Positions 12,325 through 24,519 of a stretch of 64,000 nt of DNA are shown in pieces. The stretch covers positions 682,001 to 746,000 of the forward strand of contig CP114125.1 in the NCBI GenBank assembly GCA_029959195.1, given 5' to 3'. The position numbers and the translations under genes are program-made. Source of the stretch: Dictyophora rubrovolvata (taxonomy: Eukaryota > Basidiomycota > Agaricomycetes > Phallales > Phallaceae). Numbering within the stretch: the first letter of the stretch is position 1; each line of letters starts with the position of its first letter. The notes beneath the pieces were generated by a model that did not search any database, was not told where the DNA came from, and was given only the letters and a program-made list of their open reading frames with translations.

Positions 12325-12415
12325 GGTTAAACCCCACCTCTTCCATTCCTTTCCGTCTCCCCACCATCTCCAGAAACAATCCCCCTTTTATCTCACATAA
12401 CAACACGACACCATC
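12325..12415 (+). promoter_or_regulatory. Pyrimidine-rich leader upstream of phosphoglucose isomerase
   Basis: The stretch just before the ATG at 12416 is strongly C/T-rich, as is common in the core promoters of highly expressed fungal housekeeping genes. No clear TATA box was seen. Confidence 0.4.
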
Positions 12416-14479
<2,064 letters not shown>

Positions 14480-15252
14480 GTCAGTTTTTTTATATTGCAT
14501 ACCAATGTGTAAGATGGAAGTGGCAAGAAGAAAGAAGCAAAGGTCAAAGTGAAATCTATAGGAAATATTAAAGTTTGTACCAATTAGAAATGAAGGGTAG
14601 ACAATATCGAATATCATTTAGAAATGCAGTTTCAAGCCCATGTCACTAGTATCCATGAAGTTGATTTCAATCTCAGATTAGGATTGGCCTAAGTTCTTAT
14701 CGCTGTTCCCTTTCAAAAATCACGCGCACGCACTGCTTCTGTAGGCCGGTGCCGCAATTGCAAACATCAGTGAGTCACTGTCGAAGTAGTTGTTATCACA
14801 TTCTTTTTTATAGATTCTTGCTGTCCAAAAGTGTCGTAGTGCCAACTTCTTTACGGAAAAAAAATTTGATAAAGTTCTGCACTGGAATGTGCTCATCGGA
14901 AAAAAAAAAGAACCTAAAAAGGCTTGAGATTGTGGGCGGTGAGAGGCAGCGAGTCAGAATTTTAGATCATCGAAAACTTTCGAAGCTAAGCATTAAGGTT
15001 TATGGAGATATTAGGGCCTAAGTTTATGGAATGAATGCGAATCCACTATCACCCGCAATGTGAAGGCCCGAAACCTTCCAAACACGAGGATATGGTCCCT
15101 ATGATTCAAGCCGCCACTTCCCAAGCTGTCCAAAATGATATCGCGGGAAACTGAGGAATCTCAAGCTTACAGTGGACCGAGAAACATAAAAAGAACCTCG
15201 TTGCAAACCGTTTTTTTTGCTCTCCAGGAAACCCGAGTTCCTTCGAGACACC
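14480..15252. other. Intergenic, no gene recognised
   Basis: Terminator side of phosphoglucose isomerase and promoter side of the next gene. No motif, repeat or RNA gene was seen. Confidence 0.5.
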
Positions 15253-16682
15253 ATGTCTTCACTGTCAACCCAGTCTACTACTCTCTTAGTACCTGAAAGG
15301 CGTATTATATCGTCTACTTTTACACCGTTTCCAACCAGATCGTTTCCGCAGTCGCAGCCGCGGACGAAACGGGTGGCGGGTTTTGTAGTTGCGATACCGG
15401 ACTATCGCGACTTGTACAAGAACCTCGTCGAGACGATTTGCTCAATTGAGCGCCCGACTCTTAAGGACGGCGAACAAGTCAATACCGAAATCACTGACTT
15501 TAGAGCCATAGCTGCCTATAACTGGGATGACAAGGCGGAACCGCGCATTATTGTACCAGGTAAGCGTCACCCGAACTATAACGAGTTTAGTAGGCAATGT
15601 TACTCAAGACATGTTTAATGTACAACAAGGTTCTCCTAGGATATGGCATGGCCAATCTCTGCCATTCACGATATCGAAAGACTCCGGTCAGGTCTTTGTT
15701 GACCAGAACAGCGGCCGTCTAGCCACGTCGCCTCTCCTTCCTTTGATTATAGCAGTCCATCATTACGCCCCTGTGTTCCCTATGGGGAAAATGGACTTCA
15801 TAACCGACCGCAACAGTATCAGAAAGCTCTACCGCTGGGTCGTCCAGTCTGCTTGGGGTAATAACATAACTTCGGAGATCTTCAGAATCGACGTTGAGTT
15901 GGTCGGAAAGACCATACTGCTTCAGCGATGGGAGGTTCAATCGACCCAGCGCAGTGGTCCAGGATATGAGAAAAACTTCCAGAAGTGCATGACGTCTGCG
16001 ACTGAGGGAACCTCGACTGCGACGGGACACCATCGCATTGTCGCATTCGTCAGTTTCTTAACCAACACATACCGTTGACTTTTCTCTCACATTTTCTTTT
16101 CTAAAGAAATTCGGTGACAAGCAGATTCTCATGCGTTGCACGACGGATGCATGCCTTCCCGACACAGACGACAACAATGACTCGGTTGATGAACTTACAA
16201 GTAAACTAACGGCCTGGAATCTCGGGAAAACGACGTCCAAAGCCACTAGAAAGATCGCCACTTTTCAAGGCGGCTTTCTTGCTGTTCAAACAGCCGGGAA
16301 ATTGGTTCCCCAGGAGTCTATAATTGAACTTAAAACGAAAGGCAGCTGGTCTCCTCCGGTCAACTACGATGATCTCTGCGTGCAGTTGATGTTCGCTAAC
16401 ATCTCAAATCTTTACACGGGTCGTCATGAGAGGGGGACATTCCATACGGTGGAAAAGGAGACTTTGAGCTCTATCAAAGAGAAAGTGGGGGAAGGATTCG
16501 AAGATGGTTTGAAGCTGCTGAAGAAGGCTCTCGATGAGATACAACGAATCGTACTTGAGAATCTCGAGGACGGTGGCAGCTTAAGCCTTGTCTTGCGAAA
16601 GGGAGATAAGGGTCTCGAGGTCCTGAAGCGGAAAGGAAAGGACGGGTTGCTGCCGGAGAATATTCTTGCTTTTATCCATTAA
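15253..16682 (+). CDS. Conserved fungal protein of the group often labelled geranylgeranyl pyrophosphate synthetase
   Basis: Three exons (15253-15559, 15630-16048, 16107-16682) encode 433 residues in good phase. The order of motifs IERPTL, ITDFRAIAAYNW, the proline-rich link after VPGSP, FITDRNSIRKL, GHHRIVAFKFG and LMRCTTDAC matches a fungal family that databases commonly name geranylgeranyl pyrophosphate synthetase. I see none of the aspartate-rich DDxxD motifs such a synthase needs, so that label should not be copied. The tail (about residues 330-425) is rich in lysine, glutamate and leucine and looks helical. The start ATG 15253 is preferred over the GTG-type reading upstream. Function unknown. 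Confidence 0.82.
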
Positions 16683-16734
16683 TTTCTGAAAGGTAACTTT
16701 TCTTGTAGCAAATTATGTGAATTAATCTTGCATA

Positions 16735-16785
16735 GCAAAAGCGGTTTTGACCCTGAAGAGAATTGGGGGTCAAAACCGCTTTTGC
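16735..16785. repeat. Perfect 19-bp inverted repeat with 13-base loop
   Basis: The arm GCAAAAGCGGTTTTGACCC (16735-16753) is exactly complementary to 16767-16785. It lies about 50 bases after the stop of the preceding gene, within its probable 3' untranslated region. It could be a hairpin in the mRNA, the end of a small element or a bidirectional 3'-end signal; fungal mRNAs do not use bacterial-type terminators, so I do not call it one. Confidence 0.85.
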
Positions 16786-17078
16786 AGTCTGAGATTACTT
16801 CTGTAGTTTCATGAACTTGTATCATACTGTTGAATGTTTTGTGCTTTCCCTATATACGCCTGTTTGCAAATGTTGGCGCAGAAGATGGACGTGAGGCAAT
16901 CATGTACCCAGCGATGTCAACTCAGTCTAAGCGTCATGCGTCACGCCCGAGCTCAACAGGTTAATTCTTTTTTTTTTTTGTGGAGCTTTGGTCTTTGAAG
17001 TTTTTGGACATGGTCCATCCAGCTGAGTAAATATCATAAGTGACATTTGAGAAAATATAGAATGATCCGATGATTTGA

Positions 17079-17169
17079 AACCGAGACGGTGTAAGTATTA
17101 TTAATACCACTGGGAGAAAATGCATTATGCACTCCTCGTCTGAGGGGGTGTGGGACTCCTCATGGTGGA
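17079..17169 (+). repeat. Dispersed repeat, copy 1
   Basis: About 85-90 bases here match, in reverse orientation, 60728-60811 near the other end of the window. Shared blocks include AACCGAGACGG, TACCACTGGGAGAAAATGC, CTCGTCTGAGGG and GTGTGGGACTCCTCATGGTGG. Similarity stops sharply after the last block in both copies. It has no clear coding capacity and is probably a fragment of an interspersed element. Confidence 0.75.
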
Positions 17170-17375
17170 ATGAGGTTAATTCTTTATACATTGGGAACTG
17201 ACAACCACACGACGTCTCATGCTCAGTTCCGTGACTGGGTGAGTGGACGCGGTGCTATCAGGGAACTATTTGTTATTTTCCAGCCCAATTTCTCACCCAA
17301 AGGGGTCATCAATATGAATAAATATAAGTTAACCAGGCTAACAATGATAGAAAGCTGCGGTATATGAATAAAGCT

Positions 17376-19235
17376 CTACTCATTAGTGCGCGTTTGGGAT
17401 GAAGTCAGATGGGCTGATACGAAGACTCCAGCGCGATCTGACATTTCTACGCCAGTAAGTTGTGCAAACGCAATCGTAGGTCCCCCGGGTCCGTCCATAG
17501 AGAAAATAGAAGTACAGATCCTTCAGGAAACTAGAGAGTACGTTAATTAACGAACTAATTGGTTGGTCTTTTCAGCATATACTCACACATCTCCAAGGAT
17601 AATTGTAGTATTTCCAAATCCGGTGTCCGCAGCACTAAAGGCACCCTTGCCAGACTCAATTGGTCCAAAGTTGAAGCTAAAGGATAATTATACACATTAG
17701 ACAGAGAACTTGACGATAATGATAAACTATAATTACTCCGCCGGGTCAATAAGCCATTGCTTGCCGCCCCAATCAAACGAGACAGAAGGTACCTGGGAAT
17801 ATGGGAAAGAGTAAAAACCGTTCTCCGCACCAAAAAGTACAGAATTGGGAACTCCCATATAGAACTTTGCAACTAAATATATCTGGGGGACCGTACATAT
17901 GACTCGATCCGCTTATAAAATTTGAATATAGGGAAGATTTTCGCGAGCAGGGCGATGGTACATACCTATCGATGATGGTCACAAGACCCGAAACCAATTC
18001 ACATTAGCAGAACCACCGCCTATTTGCCAAAAGGAAGGCGTGGTATTGCCCTGGGAATTGACGATAGGGTGAGGCTCAATGTCTCCAGTGAAAAAATTCG
18101 AATTAACGTCTCCAAAGGTAAGAAAAGAATCGACTTTGGCCAAACTTATGGCAAATTCGTTGTTTTCGAGTTCTCCTTGCCCCCATGCAGTGCTAAAGAA
18201 GGTAGTGCCTTGGGTCGATGTACTAGGGGGCGCCGTTTCAAAGTACTTATTTTATAAATTGCATAAATATTTGATGATAGAGTCAGACTTTGTTGAAAGA
18301 ACATGAACATACCCATCAAATGGATAACCACCAAAACCGTCTGACATGAAGTCAACGGCGGAGAAATTCTGAAAGAAAACTGTGATCCCTTCGACACTGA
18401 AGAGAGAAAAAAAGCGATTTCAACACATTATATTAATCTTCCATCTTTTACGACATACCTGTGTCTGCGAAAGTTGGTCCCTTGACACTCAAGCCATCCA
18501 CGAAACCGCCGTTGAATTCACCAGCCTGGAGACTGGACGTTTTTGACACATTAAGGTTGTATTGGCGTTTACCACTGCAAACCGACAAAATGCAAAACAT
18601 ACACGCCCAGCGAGAAATGGCACCATTAATAGGACATATGGATTGAGCTCTGAATCGCCACCAATTTGGTAATCCATAGGTCCCATTAATGGTGACATTT
18701 CTCGCTGGGCGTGTAGACGTAACCCAAAGGTCTGAAGAGGAGAACAATAAAAAAGACAACATACTGTCAATTTGAATCACGAATTGTTGAGGTGGAGTAC
18801 CGATAGAAATAGTTCCTGCCCACGATGTGTCGTCTTGTTGATCGACCAAGGCTTCATCGATTTCAACGATCTTTTGACGACGGTGCAAATCGGTGGCATT
18901 GATCCGTTGATACGAATCAGACATTTCAATACTCACGGAAACATAATGAGCCTACATACCTTGCTTCGAGAATTGTGTTCCAAACTCCGCCGGTTATAAG
19001 CATGTTTCCTATTAGATATATCAGCATCGTTGAATGAGTATTCATATTGTGAAACAAAGCCCATATGCAATAGTCCGTCGTGTTTGTATTATGGCATTCT
19101 CACGGTCAAAACTACCATCTTCCCGATTCAAAGAGCGTCGGGAATAGAGGCAACCCCACCGCTTCGTTTTCGCTGCTGGGGACTAATAGGGCTGGCAGTC
19201 ACGAAAAGAGTCAAAGCTAAGCGAAAAGGCTAAAA
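17376..19235 (-). pseudogene. Decayed pepsin-type (A1) secreted aspartic protease
   Basis: Reads from right to left. A secretory signal-like segment (ALTLFVTASP, near 19200) and a basic propeptide-like stretch come first, then the mature start DQQDDTSWAGTISIGTPPQ. Further on are GEFNGGFVDGLSVKGP, FFQNFSAVDFMSDGFG, FLTFGDVNSNFFTGDIE, a second active-site block IIDSGSS-HMYGPPDIF joined over an intron, FYMGVPNSVLFGAENGFY, VPSVSFDWGGKQWLIDP and TTIILGDV. So most of the fold of an A1 peptidase is present. The first catalytic block is damaged: between the aspartate (QID) and SSDLWV there are eight extra residues and no workable intron. The frame also shifts after the second active site, and no in-frame ATG precedes the signal segment. 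An inverted duplication lies inside it (18601-18714). Most likely a pseudogene. Confidence 0.75.
18601..18714. repeat. 44-bp inverted repeat inside the protease remnant
   Basis: The arms 18601-18644 and 18671-18714 are complementary at 41 of 44 positions, with a 26-base spacer. The right arm, read on the minus strand, carries the expected protease reading (RPARNVTINGTYG). The left arm is an inverted copy and encodes no expected protease segment, so it looks like a local inverted duplication. Confidence 0.85.
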
Positions 19236-20367
19236 ATGGGCGACATTATCTTGAGGCCTCAAGTTTAAGTTAAGAAACGAAGGCGGATTTGAAGTTTTAA
19301 AATTGATGGTAGATTTGAAGTTTAAGTTAATTTAAAAAACGAAAGTAGATTTGAAGGTTAAGTTAAAAAAGAAGGTTGATTTGCACCTCATCGTAGTCCG
19401 TATTTATACTGAAGAAATGGCGATCGAACATGTCCTTCAGGTTTGGCTATTCTTAAGCGAGCCTGGTAACGCAGCATGGCAAAGCATGGCTGTTGGCTCA
19501 TCGGATTGAATAGGTGAATGTCTTGAGTGTAACCACCTCCTCGAGGCGTTTATCTCCCGATTGTCTGACAGAGCTTTGAAAGACTGAACAAAACCTGACC
19601 TCACTCACAAATGAGTCCAAATCAACGTTAGGAATGCGAAGTTACAAGCCTCAAATTCGATGTGTTCAACCGGCACTGGACATAATCCACGGTTCATCGC
19701 GGCGTTGACAATGACACCTACCATACCTGCGTCCGGTGCAAAATACAATGGACTCGAACTTTGCCGGCGAGTTGTTGAACGCTCCTGTGCAACTGCAATC
19801 AAAAAAGGGCCGTTGAATGCCATCAAGAGACTTCGAAACGTCTAAAACGACCGCTCCTTGAGCCTGTTCAGTGCAGGGAGGTGCGAGGTGTAACCGGATT
19901 TGACATGGAAGATGGTGGTGAACATGGTACATCCGACAGATGTTGTGGACAAAGATCGACTCTGGACGCATGGCACATGACACGTCGCATGGTGGATCCG
20001 TATGCAGTGCACAATACCCCATGATTTCATTGTTCAACAGCCAAGCTTCCAACTCCAACGATTTCCACAAAGAAACCGTTGTTTTACGAGGCGAGAAACG
20101 TATCCAATAATTCAATGGAGATCTTCCTTTGTAGCTAAAGCTCGAAAAGTTTTGGACGGCAGCCTGGCATTCTTCTAGCCAATGGAATAAAAGAATTCGA
20201 AAAGGATGATTTACAAGAAGCGTTTATTTTTGCAAATGTACCTGGAATTCCTTGGTTTGAAGCTAATTTAGAACTCTGGGGTCGGAGAAGCTATAAAGCA
20301 CGGCTATGCAGTGAGCGCCTAACAGATCTTTTAAGTGGCTTGCGGCCAACTATTAGACGAATCGCAA
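19236..20367. other. Intergenic; unexplained open stretch on the minus strand
   Basis: On the minus strand 19666-20115 stays open for about 149 codons, and an overlapping frame is open at 19605-19826. The first is rich in cysteine and histidine (for example HTDPPCDVSCAM). Neither matches a family I know and no splice pattern ties them into a gene. An AT-rich stretch with similar short blocks near 19260-19380 repeats GTTAAGTT-like and GATTTGAAG-like words. Confidence 0.35.
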
Positions 20368-21385
20368 ATGTCTGCACTACTTCGCTCTTGGATATATGGA
20401 TCGTCTGCAGAAGCCGATAAGAATAACTCAGCAACGACCAAGGCTATCTCGCCAGTGCCAACGACGACAGCGGCAACTGTGACATTATCGGTTACCGACA
20501 CTACGGAAGCCGATCAAGACGATCATCACCGCGATGATGACGACGACGACGACGACACGCCCCCTGCTTTTCCTAGCTTAGACAGCATTCAACGCTCAGG
20601 ACCACCATCGATATCCGTTTCAGTGTCAAGATCAGCGAACGGCTTTAGCAGAGCTAAACGCGATGCTGAGCTTATGCCACCGCCTTTGAATTTGCCTTCT
20701 CGCCGTGAACTTAATAACACGTCGCGTTCAAGCCTAGATAACCAACTTCAATCATCTAATAGCATACCAGATACATTATCTCCATACGGTTCTCGTTCTC
20801 TTAATGGATCCATCACATCATCGTCTTCCAACAACTCTCTTCAACTTCCGCCTTCGACAATCAAACCACCGGCGCTCACACCAAAGCAACGACAAAAGGT
20901 AGCTCTGGCACCGGGTCATAGTACACTTGACTGGGCGGCACTCAAGAAATCTGGAAAAGATCTTCGAGTACGTTCCGGGTTACATGTTACAAATGCAACT
21001 TGACGCTTACAAAAACAAAACCCTTTTACCCTATAGGGAGTGTCCACTATCTTACGCGTAACCCCGTCAATGCTAAAATTGCATAGACACCCAGACGACG
21101 CTTGGACATCCATTCACGACAAAGTCTATAATATCTCCCCCTATTTGAATTTTCACCCAGGTGGAGTCAAGGAACTGATGCGTGTTGCCGGTCGGGATGG
21201 CACGAAACTGTTCGGTACGTTTTGCCTGCGTGTTTTTTGCTTGTTCGCTTTCGCTTATATGTAGATACGTTTTTTTCTTCTTTCAAATTCTAGCTTTGAC
21301 GCATGGCTGGGTTAATGTTGAATTGATGCTTGATGATTGTTTGGTTGGCCTTTTGGTTCCTGAGCCCTCTTCGCCCTCTGTGTAG
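20368..21385 (+). CDS. Cytochrome b5-like heme-binding domain protein (Irc21-like)
   Basis: Three exons (20368-20967, 21037-21214, 21294-21385) give 289 residues. The first 190 residues are low-complexity: serine/threonine-rich with an acidic run of eight aspartates, probably disordered. The conserved part begins at KVALAPGHSTLDWAALKKSG, a block shared with the fungal Irc21-type proteins, and goes on to a cytochrome b5 domain: WTSIHDKVYNISPYLNFHPGG, with the heme-ligand His in HPGG, and GRDGTKLF. The second heme ligand is expected just after this; the reading LTHGWVNVE supplies a histidine in the right place. No membrane anchor is visible, so a soluble electron-transfer or heme-binding role is likely. 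The start ATG 20368 is the first ATG in frame. Partner reductase unknown. Confidence 0.88.
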
Positions 21386-21624
21386 CCATCCATACATGAT
21401 GTTTTTTTTTCTCATTCGTTAGATGCGGGCGTTGCCATCATACATAATGGACCATCATCATCCACTGCATATGGTGTCATGTAGCATACGAACAGGTTTT
21501 GAATACTAAGTTATTAAATTATAAGTGCTTTACTTTCGATTCGGGTAGTTATACAAACAACATCCGTGATGTAATAGAATAATAGAGAGGATGGAAGTGA
21601 GAAAGAATAGGTTTACAATAGAGG

Positions 21625-23586
21625 TTATAATAACATTATCTGCTTGAAGTGAGTTCGGAGGACAACTTCTCGCACTGCGGAAGATATTCAGCGTGTGAAT
21701 TCAAAACATCAAAACGGAACCAAAAATCGAGACATACAATGATTTAAAAGTTTCTGAGTACTGGTTTTATCCTTAAACAAGCGAGATAAGCTTGACGAGC
21801 GAAAAGAAAGGCCAAGTCCTCTTTTCCCACTTACAGTTACCGATGTACAGTGCGCATGCAGCACGCGCTTGCTATTCGACGACCGTTGCTGGTGTATGCC
21901 CATAAACTTCCGATGTAGATACTTTCCGACAGCTTCCACCGTATTCCGATCTTTGTACGATGTAACATAGGATGCAAAGTTGATGCCCGACTTGAGCTTT
22001 TGACCCAAAATGTCGTATTTGTTAAGGAAAAGTATGATATCAGATTGTGCTAGGAGTTTGGACGATACAATGGTGTCCCATAAGTCAAAGGTATCTTTCT
22101 GGGTAAAGAACATCATCAGGGGATCGAAGATGACTTTTACAACTGATTTGAGGTGTGCTTACAAGACAGTTTATTGATGGAGCTTCCTCTAGGAACTGAT
22201 CGAATTGCCCAACCGGTGCGACGAAAATAATGGTACGAACTGTTTCAAAACAAATAAGGCAGTTTAGTTAGTTCAGACTTTAATGTCCGAGTTTCGGGAG
22301 ACAAAGAAGGACGCGCAAACCATCTTCAAAATAAGGCACCCATGAAGCACGCTGCGTGAAAGATTCTGGTAAGCTAATTGATCGAAGAAGAAGAAGAAAG
22401 AGAGGAAAAAGGATCTAACCTGGTATCGAGCCCCGCCAATGTCATAGACCGCCCATGTTAGACCTTTATCGGGACCTGTCGGAAGGGGGAATGGTTGCCA
22501 TGGGTTTTACATTCTGAGAAACGAATAAAAACTTTTTTGGGCTAATCACCTTCTTCCACTTTAAAACGGGTTTCTGAGCAACCCAAAGTTCGTAGGCGCG
22601 TGCGGAGGATGTCGTCTAAGATGATCACATTGATATTTATGATGATCAGATCCAGATCGAAGTCATTGTCAAGAACACTAACCATCTGTTGGAGAGTAAT
22701 CGGGTTCAGTTATACGTTCCAGATCGTCCAGAAAGCTATTTGTGGATTACTATGAGAATATTGGGATGAGAAACGTTTACGTACTATCCCGGAATGTGTG
22801 ATAAGTGACGATGATTTGTCGACTTTAACAAGTCCTCCAGCATTGGATGACTAGCGATTGTTTCTATTGACCGTCTATTTACTCGGAGAGCATTCCGAGT
22901 TTGCTCCATAATAGAAGAAGATGCTTCATCTTGTGGAACATTGTGCTTAGTCGAAGGAGTAAGCTTCCGAATCGCACTAACATGTACAACGACCTCGTAC
23001 AGCGTCGTGCGGGAACCGGGTGCTGTCCGCAATTTCCGTGGACCAAACTCATTATCCCACAATTTGCCCGATAAAGCTGTTTCGTATTCTAGGATACGCG
23101 AGATTTGCGAACATTGATCTTTCAAATCTTGCAGATCAGGCGGTAGGTTGTCCAATGTGTTAGCAGTCCCGTTAACCACGTCGAAAAGCAGCCGGAGAGA
23201 CGAAACAACGTTCAGATAAATCAGTGCAACGTAGTTTTCAGCTTGTGCTCGCAATGCTTTGGGCGTAAATGCCAATTGGAAATTCTTCAACGTCGTAGAC
23301 TTGCCAGAGCCAGACGGACCTAAAAACAGAAAAAATTGGGCCCTCAAATTTTCTGAAAAAAAAAACCAAGTGTGAACGCACCCAATAATAAAATTTTGAT
23401 TTCTATGTTCTTTTTCTTCTTTTCTGCAAGCTCTCTCTCCAACTCTTTGTCAATTTCCTCGCTGACCCGTATGGCTTCGTTCTCCTTTGCAATACGCTCG
23501 GCGTGCTGCTCCGGCGTCTCGTCGGCAGGTGGCTTCAGTGCTAACGTGAGTGGGTCATCGCTGGCGCTATCGTACTTGAACGACAT
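21625..23586 (-). CDS. Heterotrimeric G-protein alpha subunit, atypical
   Basis: Guanine-nucleotide-binding alpha subunit expected to couple receptors to cAMP or MAP-kinase signalling at the plasma membrane. Exon 1 (23586-23382) encodes an acidic/basic helix without the usual MGxxxS myristoylation start. Then come the P-loop GPSGSGKST (family norm GxGESGKS), a helical domain, TDDDILRTRLRTLG with the switch I Arg and Thr, YDIGGARYQRASW (switch II), FVAPVGQFDQ, ILFLNKYDIL (NKxD), CTSVTDKTST (TCAT-like) and a C-terminus LREVVLRTHFKQIMLL. The catalytic glutamine of DVGGQ is alanine here. At least eight introns are needed; the last exons are a short one after 21800 and a final one ending at TAA 21625-21627. 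Expanded, non-canonical alpha subunits are known in agaricomycetes. The family call is certain; signalling competence is not. Confidence 0.9.
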
Positions 23587-24519
23587 CTTTGTCAAGCGGA
23601 AACGAAACTGAAAAATCGAGAAAAAAAGGAAAAGGAATAGAGAGAAATACGGGTTTTTATATGAACATATGTGTGTGTGTAAGAAAGGAGTGTCCGATTG
23701 ACAAGCGTCAACTTTTGAGGCTAACTCTTATCCGAGTCAGGTCGGTAAAAAAAAAAACATTACGCAACCGTCAGGTACGGGTTGTCTGCATAATATGTAG
23801 TGGGCTTTATTTTGAAAATGAAAATAAAAATTTATTTTTAAGATTCTTGTGTGCACGACTCATGAAGAGGCGAGATGCAAAGTGAGATAATCAGAACTGG
23901 TGTATACATACGGTGATCTAGGATAAAATAGAACCTCGGCCTATGGCTGAATACATACATACTATGTACTGAATACGAGCTCTATTCAATAATCATATCA
24001 CTCGGTTCAACGGGTTTTCCCGCTCCTCACCAAACCGCGTCAAATTCTTGGAAAAAAAGTTGCGACTTGTAACTGATCCTGGCGTCTCCGTCGGTAGTCG
24101 CTTTTGGCCACGGGCGAATTCATGATGTTGAGCCCCAGCTCCGACAAAGCGATATTTTTAATTTTTTTACGATCATTCCAGTGCAGCATCAGAATTTTCA
24201 GGTGTGGCCTTGAAACCCGGACCCCACCAATTTCAGGGACCATTGGATTTGGAAGGTGCGGGTAACTTCGACCAATAAAGCAAGCCCGGCGGGAGTACCT
24301 GCGTGCTCCTACGTGCTATTGATCCGATTATATATGAATAACGAATTTATAGACTAAGCTTAGATTCGTGTTAGATGATGTGGTTAATACATAGTATATG
24401 TATAGGTTCCAAGTTTCACTACAGAGCTATCAATGCCAAATGGATTCGTTAACGCCGTGATGGATCCGACAAATCTGGGTTTTCGGAACACGCATAAAAT
24501 AATACAAAAATCCTCCCAG
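23587..24519. other. Intergenic, no gene recognised
   Basis: Promoter side of the G-alpha gene and 3' side of the MFS gene. A 67-codon open stretch on the minus strand (24040-24243) has an arginine-rich end but no known motif. Confidence 0.45.

Noticed and set aside
15253-16682. Label geranylgeranyl pyrophosphate synthetase
   Set aside because: No DDxxD prenyl-diphosphate motifs; the name is a spread annotation error.
16735-16785. Hairpin as a rho-independent terminator
   Set aside because: This is a eukaryotic genome, and no U-run follows the stem.
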